Below, one piece after another: positions 25,959-33,837 of a stretch of DNA of 64,000 bases (the stretch's first letter is position 1; each line of letters starts with the position of its first letter). This stretch comes from WHSW01 sp963846565. Its GTDB lineage: Bacteria > Actinomycetota > Thermoleophilia > Solirubrobacterales > 70-9. A program made the translations under genes and the position numbers. Location of the stretch: positions 372,001-436,000 of the forward strand of contig CAWJWL010000003.1 in NCBI GenBank assembly GCA_963846565.1, read 5' to 3'. The notes under the pieces are model-generated. The model searched no databases, was not told where the DNA came from, and was given only the letters and a program-made list of their open reading frames with translations.

Positions 25959-26032
25959 CGGGGCGTGGCGCAGCCTGGTAGCGCGCTGCCTTTGGGTGGC
26001 AGAGGTCCCCGGTTCAAATCCGGGCGCCCCGA
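25959..26032 (+). tRNA. tRNA-Pro(TGG)
   Basis: Cloverleaf on the plus strand with acceptor CGGGGCG/CGCCCCG and discriminator A. The anticodon stem CTGCC/GGCAG encloses TTTGGGT with anticodon TGG. D-loop GCGCAGCCTGGTAGCGC and T-arm CCCGGTTCAAATCCGGG are standard. CCA is not encoded. Confidence 0.97.
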
Positions 26033-26033
26033 C

Positions 26034-26345
26034 TCAATCCTTCCCACCGTCCCGGATCGACGCTTCGCGCCCCGGCTCGGCCATCTCCTGCCGTACCTTG
26101 ACGCCGTCGTCGAACCAGATCCGCCTCCCGTCCGGGTAGGTCGCGGCGGGGCCGTCGTCGCGATGGCGAAGGCCGTCGCGGTACCACTTGCGCGTGCCGT
26201 TGGCGTAGACGCACGCCGGCGCATGCTCGCGGTGGCGAACGCCGTGGCGATACCACTTGGTCGAGCCGTTGGCGTGGACCAGCGCCGGCCCGCCGACCCG
26301 GTGCAGGCGACCCTCGGCGTCGCGGTACTCCTTGCGTTCCGGCAT
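26034..26345 (-). CDS. MORN-like repeat protein
   Basis: A 103-residue protein made almost wholly of three or more copies of a short repeat of the form LHR.GGPA.V.ANG...WY..G.RHR (for example NGSTKWYRHGVRHREHAPAC and NGTRKWYRDGLRHRDDGPAA). This resembles the HREDGPA/WYxNG variant of MORN repeats common in phage and environmental bacterial proteins. There is no signal peptide. Its stop codon lies two bases from the end of tRNA-Pro, read convergently. The ribosome site is poor (AGGGA abuts the ATG). Function unknown. Confidence 0.65.
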   Translation of the reverse strand: MPERKEYRDAEGRLHRVGGPALVHANGSTKWYRHGVRHREHAPACVYANGTRKWYRDGLRHRDDGPAATYPDGRRIWFDDGVKVRQEMAEPGREASIRDGGKD

Positions 26346-26393
26346 TCCCTGACGGTCTACCCACCGGGCGCATAGACTCACGCTATCGCTGAC

Positions 26394-26582
26394 GTGGGAG
26401 AGACACTGACGCGGGTCATCGATCCGCGGATCGACCCGGGAGAGCCGCTCTCGATCGCGGTCAGGACCACCGACGGCGAGAAGGTCAAGTTGATGGTGGG
26501 CCGGGGAGGCCAGCTGCTGAGCGGGCTGATCGGCGGACCGACGCACAAGGAAGGCGCCGATGCGCTCTGCGTATGGCTCTAG
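26394..26582 (+). CDS. Small hypothetical protein (62 residues)
   Basis: A short frame starting at GTG. The sequence (PLSIAVRTTDGEKVKLMVGR then GLIGGPTHKEGAD) has a balanced protein-like composition and no long low-complexity run. It may encode a small beta-rich protein. No family is recognised and no clear ribosome site is seen, so it remains tentative. It sits before the RsbW-like gene. Confidence 0.42.
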   Translation: MGETLTRVIDPRIDPGEPLSIAVRTTDGEKVKLMVGRGGQLLSGLIGGPTHKEGADALCVWL

Positions 26583-26664
26583 CGCCACGGCAAGGCGTGA
26601 CCGCCGACGCCCATCGATCGCCCCATCGGCGCGGGCTGGGCGGCGGAGAAACTACGATCGTGCA

Positions 26665-27066
26665 GTGGTCGAGGCACCGGAGCGCGAGGACTCGCTGTTC
26701 GAGTTGAAGCTGCCCGCGGAGGGCGAGAGCGTTTCGAAGGCGCGACGTGCGGTGAGTGACGTCGCGATCGCCGTCGGTGCGCCCGAGGTCGACGTCAAGA
26801 TCGCCGTCAGCGAGGCGGTCGGCAACGCGGTCGTCCACGCCTTTCGCGAGCGCCGCCCGGGAACGATCGTCATCCGGGCCAAGCGCGAGCGCTCGCGCCT
26901 CGTGATCACGGTCAGCGACGACGGTGAGGGGATGCGCCCGCACCTCGACAGCCCGGGGCTCGGCCTCGGCATCTCGCTCATCTCGAAGGTCGCCGAGGAC
27001 GTTCACTTCGACTCGAGTGAGAACGGCACCACGGTGACGATGAGCTTTGAGACGACCAATGGATGA
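26665..27066 (+). CDS. rsbW: RsbW-like anti-sigma factor / serine kinase
   Basis: A 133-residue GHKL ATPase-domain protein of the RsbW/SpoIIAB type. The N box is VKIAVSEAVGNAVVHAFRER near residue 50, G1 is ITVSDDGEGMRP near 85 and G2 is PGLGLGISLISKVAED near 100. These bind ATP to phosphorylate the STAS partner encoded next. The GTG start is chosen because the fold begins soon after; the upstream in-frame sequence is Arg-rich and unlikely. It overlaps the STAS gene by eight bases. It likely controls a general-stress-type sigma factor, whose gene is not in the window. Confidence 0.88.
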   Translation: MVEAPEREDSLFELKLPAEGESVSKARRAVSDVAIAVGAPEVDVKIAVSEAVGNAVVHAFRERRPGTIVIRAKRERSRLVITVSDDGEGMRPHLDSPGLGLGISLISKVAEDVHFDSSENGTTVTMSFETTNG

Positions 27067-27445
27067 GACGGGCCAGTCACCCTCCCAGGTGGAGCTCAGC
27101 TCGGAGACGCGGAGCCAGGCCGGCCTCGACGTCGCAGTCGTGCGCGTCCGCGGCGAAGTCGATCTGGCGACCGCCGCCGATCTCGCAACGTCGATCGCCG
27201 CAGCGAGTGCCGACGGTCCCCTGGTGATCGACCTGAGCGGGGTCTCGTTCATGGACTCGAGCGGCCTGCGGGAACTGCTGATGGTTGCCCATGAGCGCGG
27301 CGAGCGGCTGGCCGTAGTGGTGGAAGCCGACTCCGCCGTCGGACGGCTGTTCGCGATCGCGGAGGTCGCCGACCGGCTCAACACCCACCCGGTCGAGGAA
27401 GACGCGCTGGCCGCCGTCGCCAGCGGTGGCGAGGCTAGTCCCTGA
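27059..27445 (+). CDS. rsbV: STAS-domain anti-anti-sigma factor
   Basis: A 128-residue STAS-domain protein. The phosphorylatable serine lies in GVSFMDSSGLRELLMVAHER, the hallmark of SpoIIAA/RsbV. The N-terminal 25 residues are a flexible extension. The ATG lies within the end of the RsbW-like gene (eight-base overlap), so the kinase and its substrate are made together. Dephosphorylation by the next gene product would free it to sequester RsbW. Confidence 0.9.
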   Translation: MDETGQSPSQVELSSETRSQAGLDVAVVRVRGEVDLATAADLATSIAAASADGPLVIDLSGVSFMDSSGLRELLMVAHERGERLAVVVEADSAVGRLFAIAEVADRLNTHPVEEDALAAVASGGEASP

Positions 27446-27455
27446 GATTCGCGCC

Positions 27456-29585
27456 ATGAGGCCGACGGGCCCGACGCCTGAGGATCATCACGGTGCGATT
27501 TTCGAGTTCAGCGACGACGCGATCCTGACGAAGGACCTGGACGCGAGGATCACGAGCTGGAACCCCGGCGCGGAGCGCATCTACGGCTACTCGGCGGAGG
27601 AGGCGATCGGCAAGCCGATCGCAATGCTGGTGCCCAAGCACCGCGCCGGCGAGGAGCGCGAGATCCTCGGGCGGGTGCTCGCCGGGGAACGGGTCGATCA
27701 CTACGAGACCGAGCGGGTGACCAAGGACGGCCGGACGATCTCCGTCTCACTCACCGTCTCACCGATTCGCAACGAGGCCGGGGTACCGACCAGCGCGTGC
27801 GCGATCGCCCGCGACGTCACCGAGCAGCAGCGGTCGCGGGTCCTCGCCGAGCACCTCCGGGAGATGACCGCCACGCTGGCACGAGAACTAACCCCCCGCC
27901 GCACGATCACCTGCCTGCTCGAGCAGACGGCGGTCGCGATCGGCGCCGACGCCGCAGCGGTCGGCCTTCTCGACGAGGACGCCGGGGAGGTCGAGGTCGC
28001 CGAGGCGATCGGGCACGACGCCGAGAACGTGGATCCGTGGACCCGATTCCCGCTCGACGCCGAGGTCCCGATGGCCCGGGCGATTCGCGACGGGGAGCCG
28101 ATCTGGGTGAGCTCGCGCGCCGAGCTGACGGACGCCTACCCGGCGATCCCGGCGGACCGGGTGCGCTTCGACGGCCTGGTCGTGCTCCCGCTGATGGTCG
28201 AGCCGCAACGCTTTGGAGCCCTCTCGCTCAGCTTCACGAGCGAGCGGACGCTCGACCTGCAGGAGAGAAGCTTCCTCCTCGCCGCCGCGCAGCAGGCGGC
28301 CTACGCACTCGAGCGCAGCCGCCTCTACGAGCAGCAACGAGTCGCCGCCGAGCGCCTCTCCTTCCTTGCCGAGGCGAGCGCGCTCCTCGGCAGCTCGCTC
28401 GAGATGGACGCGGCACTCAGAGCCCTCGCCGATCTTGCCGTCCCGCGCGTAGCGGATTGGTGCAGCGTCGACATGCTGGACGAGACCGGCCACCTGCGGA
28501 GCGTCGCCCTGGCGCACGCGGATCCGACGCGAATCGGCCTCGCCGAGCGGTTTCGCCGTGACTATCCGCCGGACCCCGAGGGCGCAACGGGCGTTGGCGG
28601 CGTGATCCGGACGGGGCGCTCGGAGCTCCACCGAAGCATCCCCGACGAGCTCCTCGCCGAGACGGCATTCGACGACGAACACCTGCGGCGGATCCGTGAG
28701 CTCGGCCTCTTCTCCGCGATGATCGTCCCGCTCACTGCCCGGGGCCGCACGTTCGGCGCCCTGACGTTGGTGTCGGCCGAGTCGGAACGACAGTTCGACG
28801 AGGCGGACCTGGAGCTCACCGAGGATCTGGCTCGGCGCGCAGGGCTGGCGATCGACAACTCGATCCTCTTTCACCGCGAGCACGAGGCGGCCGTCACCCT
28901 CCAGCGCTCGCTTCTGCCCCAGGCGATTCCTGAGATCCCGGGCCTCGCGTTCGCATTTCGCTACGAACCAGCGGCGGCCGGACTCGAGGTCGGCGGCGAT
29001 TGGTATGAGGTGGTCGAGCGCGACGACGGGAGTGTCGCGCTGACGATCGCCGACGTCGCCGGGCGAGGGATCGGCGCGGCCTCGATCATGGGCAGGCTGC
29101 GTCCTGCCCTGCGGGCACTCGTCCTCGCCGACGAGGGCAGTCCCGAGGCGCCGATCGCCCGCCTCGACGAGCTGATGCGGGACTTCGAGCCGCCGGTGAT
29201 GACGACCGTGTTCCACCTGCAGCTCGACCGCCGTACGGGTGAGGCCGAGTACATCCGTGCGGGGCACCCTCCGGCTCTCCTTCGACAGCCCGACGGCCGG
29301 GTCGATCTGCTCGACGGGGGCGGGACGCCGCCGCTCGGACTCCTCCGCGACATCGAGTACCGCCGGCATCCGGTCAGGCTCGAGCCCGGCAGCCTCCTGC
29401 TCCTGTACACCGACGGTCTCATCGAGCGTCCCGGCGGGCACTTGAACGACGCGATCGCGAAGCTGAAGGAAACGTTCGCGAGCGTCTCGGGAACGCCCGA
29501 TCAGTGCCTGCACGAGCTCGCGGTTCAGTACGCCGCCGGAGACGTCTACGACGACGTGGCGATGCTGGCAATGGCGGTCGAGTAG
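27456..29585 (+). CDS. rsbU: PAS-GAF-GAF PP2C-type phosphatase (RsbU/SpoIIE-like)
   Basis: A 709-residue sensor phosphatase. Domains in order: PAS (about 10-125, with FEFSDDAILTKDLDARITSW and ending in ACAIARDVTEQQ), GAF (about 140-290), second GAF (about 305-470), and SpoIIE-type PP2C phosphatase (about 480-709). The phosphatase has LEVGGDWYEVVER and ADVAGRGIGAAS near the start and LLLYTDGLIER plus VYDDVAMLAM with the metal-binding aspartates. It should dephosphorylate the STAS partner in response to signals felt by PAS/GAF. A GTG at 27426 is also in frame and would overlap rsbV by 20 bases. No membrane helix is present. Confidence 0.92.
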   Translation: MRPTGPTPEDHHGAIFEFSDDAILTKDLDARITSWNPGAERIYGYSAEEAIGKPIAMLVPKHRAGEEREILGRVLAGERVDHYETERVTKDGRTISVSLTVSPIRNEAGVPTSACAIARDVTEQQRSRVLAEHLREMTATLARELTPRRTITCLLEQTAVAIGADAAAVGLLDEDAGEVEVAEAIGHDAENVDPWTRFPLDAEVPMARAIRDGEPIWVSSRAELTDAYPAIPADRVRFDGLVVLPLMVEPQRFGALSLSFTSERTLDLQERSFLLAAAQQAAYALERSRLYEQQRVAAERLSFLAEASALLGSSLEMDAALRALADLAVPRVADWCSVDMLDETGHLRSVALAHADPTRIGLAERFRRDYPPDPEGATGVGGVIRTGRSELHRSIPDELLAETAFDDEHLRRIRELGLFSAMIVPLTARGRTFGALTLVSAESERQFDEADLELTEDLARRAGLAIDNSILFHREHEAAVTLQRSLLPQAIPEIPGLAFAFRYEPAAAGLEVGGDWYEVVERDDGSVALTIADVAGRGIGAASIMGRLRPALRALVLADEGSPEAPIARLDELMRDFEPPVMTTVFHLQLDRRTGEAEYIRAGHPPALLRQPDGRVDLLDGGGTPPLGLLRDIEYRRHPVRLEPGSLLLLYTDGLIERPGGHLNDAIAKLKETFASVSGTPDQCLHELAVQYAAGDVYDDVAMLAMAVE

Positions 29586-29612
29586 CCCGCGCGCGCTAGA
29601 TTCCAGCCGCCG

Positions 29613-30866
29613 ATGGCCGACGTCCGACCGCTGCACGCGCTCCACTTCAACCTCGCGGCGGTCCCCTCGCTCGCCGATGTCGTCGCGCCGCCCTACGACG
29701 TCATCGACGCAGCCCGCCGCGACGACCTGCTCGCGCGCTCGCCCTTCAACGTGGTCGAGATCGACCTCCCGGTGGCCGCGGACGGCAGTGATCCCTACAC
29801 GCACGCCGCCGAGACGCTCGAGGAGTGGACGCTCCAGGGGATCCTGAGCGCCGACCGCGAGCCCGCTCTCTGGGCGCTGGCCCAGGAGTACACCGGCCCC
29901 GACGGATCCCGCCACACCCGCCGCGGGTTCCTCTGCCGCGTGCGCGTGACCGAGTACGGCCCCGGCCGCGTGCGGCCGCACGAGCGCACCCAGCCGGGCC
30001 CCAAGGAGGACCGGCTGCGCCTCACCGAGGCCACGCGCCACAACCTCTCCCCGATCTTCTCGCTCCACCCCGGGAACGCGTGGCGCCACCTCGAGGGCCA
30101 CACGCGCGCCGAGCCATGGGCGGAGGCGACCGACGACGACGGCACCGTCAACCGGGTGTGGCGCGTCGACGACGCCGAGGCCCACCGGGCCGTCACCGCC
30201 GAGCTCGCCGAGGCCGAGCTCCTGATCGCCGACGGCCACCACCGCTACGAGACCGCGCGCACCTACGCGGACGCGGTCGGCGGCGAGGGGCCGCACCGCT
30301 ACACGCTGATGGCGCTCGTCTCGCTCGAGGATCCGGGCCTGACCGTGTTCGGCTACCACCGCCTGCTCTCGAACCTCGGCGAGGCGGGAGCGCAGGAAGC
30401 GCTGCGGGAGGCGGCGCGCGCCAACTTCGAGATCGAGCCGGTCGAGATCGAGCAACTCGACCCGGCCGGCGAAGAGGGCATCGGCGTCTTCGGGTACATC
30501 GACGCGCACCATCGCCAGGCCTACCGGATGCGCCTCCGCGACCCGGCTGTGCTCGAGGCCGCGATTCCCGGCGTCTCCGCCGCCTACCGGGCCCTCGACG
30601 CGGCGATCCTCGAGTCGCTGCTCCTCCGCGACGGGCTCGGGATGTCCGCCGACGACATCGAGGCGAAGCGCGGAATCTCCTACACGGCGTCGGTCGAGAA
30701 GGCGATCGCCGCGCTCGATTCGGGGACCCACGCCGCCTTCATCATGCGACCGACCCCGATCGAAGCGGTGCGCGAGGTGGCGGCCGCGGGCGAGACGATG
30801 CCGCCCAAGTCGACGTACTTCTATCCGAAGCTGCTCACGGGCCTGGTCTTCAACCCGCTCTCCTAG
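29613..30866 (+). CDS. DUF1015 family protein
   Basis: A 417-residue protein. VAPPYDVIDAARRDDLLARS at about 24 and VRPHERTQPGPKEDRL at about 122 are DUF1015 hallmarks. LLIADGHHRYETARTY near 205, with its histidine pair, and MPPKSTYFYPKLLTGLVF at the end are also typical. Members often lie beside D-3-phosphoglycerate dehydrogenase or serine genes in anaerobes, but not here. The biochemical function of the family is not established to my knowledge. It is 27 bases downstream of rsbU. Confidence 0.9.
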   Translation: MADVRPLHALHFNLAAVPSLADVVAPPYDVIDAARRDDLLARSPFNVVEIDLPVAADGSDPYTHAAETLEEWTLQGILSADREPALWALAQEYTGPDGSRHTRRGFLCRVRVTEYGPGRVRPHERTQPGPKEDRLRLTEATRHNLSPIFSLHPGNAWRHLEGHTRAEPWAEATDDDGTVNRVWRVDDAEAHRAVTAELAEAELLIADGHHRYETARTYADAVGGEGPHRYTLMALVSLEDPGLTVFGYHRLLSNLGEAGAQEALREAARANFEIEPVEIEQLDPAGEEGIGVFGYIDAHHRQAYRMRLRDPAVLEAAIPGVSAAYRALDAAILESLLLRDGLGMSADDIEAKRGISYTASVEKAIAALDSGTHAAFIMRPTPIEAVREVAAAGETMPPKSTYFYPKLLTGLVFNPLS

Positions 30867-30896
30867 CTCCGCGCCCGGCCCGCGTAGGATCCAGCA

Positions 30897-31469
30897 ATGG
30901 CCCGGATCTACACGAAGAAGGGCGACGACGGCACCACCTCGCTCTGGTACGGCGGCCGGGTCCCGAAGTCGGACGGACGCACCGAGGCCTACGGCGCGAT
31001 CGACGAGGCCGCCTCGCAGCTGGGGGTTGCTCGCTCACTCTGCAGTCCCGACAACTCCGAGATCGCGGGCGACGTGCTCGCAATCCAAAACGCGCTCTTC
31101 ATCGCCGGCGCCGAGCTCGCGACCGCCCCCGAGGCCGCCGAGCGGCTCGAGGATGGTGTCAGCCGGGTCACCTCGCAGATGACCGACGAGCTCGACGGGG
31201 TCATCGACCGCTACATGGAGCGGGTCGACCTGCCGCCCAAGTTCGTGATCCCCGGCGGCACCCCGCTCTCCGCTCAGCTCGATGTCGCGCGGGCGACGAT
31301 CCGCCGCGCGGAGCGCCGGGTGACGGCGCTGGGCGAGGCGGGCGAGCTCGCCTCGCCCGAGATCCTGCGTTTCCTCAACCGCACCTCCGACGCCGTCTAT
31401 GCGATGTCGCGCTTCACCGACAAGGAAGACCCGGAGCTCTTCGCCGGTCGCGACAAGAGCGGGTCCTGA
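30897..31469 (+). CDS. pduO: Cob(I)alamin adenosyltransferase, PduO type
   Basis: ATP:cob(I)alamin adenosyltransferase of 190 residues that makes adenosylcobalamin. The N-terminus IYTKKGDDGTTSLWYGGRVP is the ATP-binding loop of the PduO family. LRFLNRTSDAVYAMSRF near residue 160 is the second signature, with the conserved Arg and Asp. It is the first of a coupled pair with the OsmC gene (TGATG overlap). No cobalamin-dependent mutase is in the window. Confidence 0.94.
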   Translation: MARIYTKKGDDGTTSLWYGGRVPKSDGRTEAYGAIDEAASQLGVARSLCSPDNSEIAGDVLAIQNALFIAGAELATAPEAAERLEDGVSRVTSQMTDELDGVIDRYMERVDLPPKFVIPGGTPLSAQLDVARATIRRAERRVTALGEAGELASPEILRFLNRTSDAVYAMSRFTDKEDPELFAGRDKSGS

Positions 31470-31897
31470 TGGGTCGCGTAGTCGCCCGCCGGCGCGAGCG
31501 ATACACGCACGACGTCGAGATCGACGACGGGCACTCGCTCGTTCTCGACGAGCCGGCCGAGAAGGGCGGCGACGGCGCCGGCCCGACCCCGATGCGTGCT
31601 CTCGCCTCGGCGCTCGCCGCGTGCACCGCGATCACCGTCGAGATGTACGCCGGCCGCAAGGGCTGGGATCTCGGGGACGTCGAGGTCGAGGTCAGCTACG
31701 AGGTGGACGAGCGCGGCGGGACCGACGCGTTCGAGCTCAGGCTCTGCGTCCCCGAGGACCTCGACGACGATCAGCAGGCGAGACTCCTCAAGATCGCCTC
31801 GAAGTGTCCCGTCCACCGCGCCCTCGCCGGCGAGACCCCGGTCGCGATCGCGGACCGGATCGAGTGCGGGCCCGCCACCGCGGCGCCGGAGGGCTGA
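31469..31897 (+). CDS. OsmC/Ohr family protein
   Basis: A 142-residue OsmC-fold protein. The two family cysteines lie in ASALAACTAITVEMYAGRKG (near residue 52) and KIASKCPVHRALAGETPV (near 113). These are the peroxidatic and resolving positions for hydroperoxide reduction. The spacing fits the YhfA/OsmC subfamily. Its ATG overlaps the stop of pduO. Peroxide-reducing activity is inferred from the cysteines. Confidence 0.9.
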   Translation: MGRVVARRRERYTHDVEIDDGHSLVLDEPAEKGGDGAGPTPMRALASALAACTAITVEMYAGRKGWDLGDVEVEVSYEVDERGGTDAFELRLCVPEDLDDDQQARLLKIASKCPVHRALAGETPVAIADRIECGPATAAPEG

Positions 31898-31898
31898 G

Positions 31899-32711
31899 TT
31901 GGACCTCGGCCTCGCCGGTCGCGCCTGCGTGGTCACGGGCGCGAGCCGCGGGATCGGCCGCGAGACGGCGCGCCTGCTCTGCGGGGAGGGCGCCAACGTG
32001 CTACTCGTCGCCCGTGGCGCGAGCGACCTCGGCGACGCGGTCGAGGAGTGCCGTGGCGCGGGTGCGCAGAGCGGAGGCCAGGCCGAGGGGCTGGCGCTCG
32101 ACATCACCTCGCCCGACGCCGCCGATCGCGTCGCCGCCGCGGCGGGTGAGCACTTCGGCAACCTCGACGTGCTCGTCAACAACGCCGGCACGGCCAGCTG
32201 GCGCGACCTCGACGAGGTCCCGGAGAGCGACTGGTACGCGGCCTGGGAGCTGAACGTGATGGCGCCGCTGCGGCTGATGCGCGCAGCCGTGCCCGCGATG
32301 GTCGAGCGCAAATGGGGTCGCGTCGTCAACGTCTCCTCGAGCGCCGGCAAGCGACCCTCCGCATCGATGCCCGAGTACTCGGTTGCGAAGGCGGCTCAGC
32401 TCTCGCTCTCGCGCCTGTTCGCCGACCGCCACGCCGCCGACGGGGTGCTCGTCAACGCGGTCTGCCCAGGGCCGACGGAGTCGGAGCTCTGGATGGATCC
32501 GGGTGGCCTCCTCGATCAGTCGATGGAGGCCTCCGGCGGTTCGACCCGCGAGGAGACGCTGCGTGCGGCGGGCGCGAAGCGCCCGATCGGCAGGCTCGGG
32601 TCTGTCGGGGAGATCGCAGCCGCGATCGTCTTCCTCTGCTCGGAGCGCGCCTCCTACGTCGCAGGCGCGGCGTGGTCGGTGGACGGCGGCACGGTCCAGG
32701 TGATCCTCTGA
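31899..32711 (+). CDS. Short-chain dehydrogenase/reductase (SDR)
   Basis: A 270-residue classical SDR. The NAD(P)-binding loop is VVTGASRGIGRETARLL near residue 11. NNAGTASW is near 90, the catalytic serine is in VNVSSSAGKRP and the YSVAK motif supplies Tyr and Lys near 158. The C-terminus SYVAGAAWSVDGG is standard. The start is TTG, with GGAGGG five bases upstream, one base after the OsmC stop. Substrate unknown; FabG-like reductases of acyl or polyketide intermediates are closest in pattern. Confidence 0.92.
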   Translation: MDLGLAGRACVVTGASRGIGRETARLLCGEGANVLLVARGASDLGDAVEECRGAGAQSGGQAEGLALDITSPDAADRVAAAAGEHFGNLDVLVNNAGTASWRDLDEVPESDWYAAWELNVMAPLRLMRAAVPAMVERKWGRVVNVSSSAGKRPSASMPEYSVAKAAQLSLSRLFADRHAADGVLVNAVCPGPTESELWMDPGGLLDQSMEASGGSTREETLRAAGAKRPIGRLGSVGEIAAAIVFLCSERASYVAGAAWSVDGGTVQVIL

Positions 32712-32758
32712 GCGAGACGCTGCGCGCGGCGCTGCTCGCCCCCGAGGAGGCCGAGGGG

Positions 32759-33271
32759 ATGGCCGCCCACGGCCAGACCGAGGCGGCCGTGCTGGTGCCG
32801 ATCTTCGGCTATCCGGAGCGCCCGGGCCTGATCTTCACCGAGCGCCGCCACGACCTGCGCCGACACGCCGGCGAGATCTCGTTTCCCGGCGGCCGCCGCG
32901 ACCACCCGGACGAGCCGCTGGAGACGACCGCGTTACGCGAGGCTGAAGAGGAGATCGGGCTCGCACCCGAGCAGGTCGAGGTGGTCGGCGCGCTGCCGCC
33001 GATCGGCACCTTCGTCACCTCCTACAAGGTGCACCCGTTCGTCGGCCTGATCGGGGACGAGCTCGAGTTCGAGCCGAGTCCGGCGGAGGTCGAGACGGTG
33101 CTGGCGTTCAGCGTCGACCGGCTGCGCGAGGGGTTCGCGATGCGCCGTCTCGTCCGCCGCGGGGTGCCCATCCGCACGCCGACCTACGTCGTCGACCAGC
33201 ACCTGATCTGGGGCGCGACCGCCCGCATCCTCGGCGAGCTCCTGAAGCGTCTCGAACCGGATCAGCGGTAG
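32759..33271 (+). CDS. NUDIX hydrolase, CoA pyrophosphatase type
   Basis: A protein of about 170 residues with a complete Nudix box: G in FPGGRRDHPDEPLETT, then ALREAEEEIGL. The preceding RRHDLRRHAGEISFPGG is the UPF0035 signature of NudL-type CoA diphosphatases, which cleave coenzyme A or acyl-CoA. The first ATG with a plausible site (GAGGGG) is chosen. Frame-compatible family-like sequence (LRAALLAPEEAEG) extends 17 codons further to the SDR stop, where only a CTG is available, so the true start may be upstream. It overlaps the converging pseudogene by ten bases. Confidence 0.88.
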   Translation: MAAHGQTEAAVLVPIFGYPERPGLIFTERRHDLRRHAGEISFPGGRRDHPDEPLETTALREAEEEIGLAPEQVEVVGALPPIGTFVTSYKVHPFVGLIGDELEFEPSPAEVETVLAFSVDRLREGFAMRRLVRRGVPIRTPTYVVDQHLIWGATARILGELLKRLEPDQR

Positions 33272-33774
33272 CCCGTCAGCAGGCGGCGAGCGACGCCCTC
33301 GATGCTCGCCTCCCCGTACTTCTTCGCGGGCTGGTCGCGCGTGAGGATCGCGAGCGAGAGACGGCGCTCCCCGCGCTCGAGCAGCATCACCTGGTTCACC
33401 CGCCAATCCGGTCGCCCGGCCAGCCGCCCTTGAAGTGCAGGCTCCAGCCCTGCGGCGCCGCCGGCGAGATGCCCCAGCGCTGCGAGGGGACGATCCGGGT
33501 CAGCAGATCCATCGCGTAATCGCGATGGCGGCGTGGGACGTAGCGCTCGAGCGTGAAGAAGAAGCGCGCCTGCTCGTAGATCGCGGTCGCGCGCTGGTTG
33601 TCCGAGCGCTTGATCATCGGCTCGAGCAGGTCGCGCTACATCACCTTGACGACGCTGCAGCGACCCGTTCGGACCAGCGGGGGTCGGCCGCGTCCTCGCC
33701 GGCCGACGACCCCGCGGCGACGGGATTGTCGCGATTGCGGGCACTGCCGCGATCACCGCGCGCGCCGGGCTCAT
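33262..33774 (-). pseudogene. Remnant of a secreted class-A beta-lactamase-like serine hydrolase
   Basis: Family pieces are scattered over all three minus-strand frames. In order they are: a signal-like start MSPARAVIAAVPAIATI; AADPRWSERVAAASS in a second frame; then after in-frame stops RDLLEPMIKRSDNQRATAIY in a third frame, which carries the class-A SDN motif. QARFFFTLERYVPRRHR, SQRWGISPAAPQGWSLHFKG and, after another shift near 33405, DWRVNQVMLLERGERRLS complete the series. The block that should hold the SxxK nucleophile is missing, and a further stretch between AIYE and QARFFF also seems deleted. So it cannot be repaired by one base change. The comparison with intact relatives is from memory. 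Confidence 0.78.
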
Positions 33775-33837
33775 GCTCGCATGCTGACAGTTGTGGGTGG
33801 CGCGACCGCCCGGACGGCAGGTAAGGTTGGCGACCGG

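Noticed and set aside
23614..26032. tRNA genes as borders of a mobile island
   Set aside because: No integrase, transposase or direct repeats of the tRNA ends were seen between or beside them; base composition by eye does not change.
27888..30731. A 947-codon open frame on the minus strand
   Set aside because: It is antisense to the well-supported rsbU and DUF1015 genes, is rich in Arg/Val/Asp with no family motif, and is an effect of high third-position G+C.
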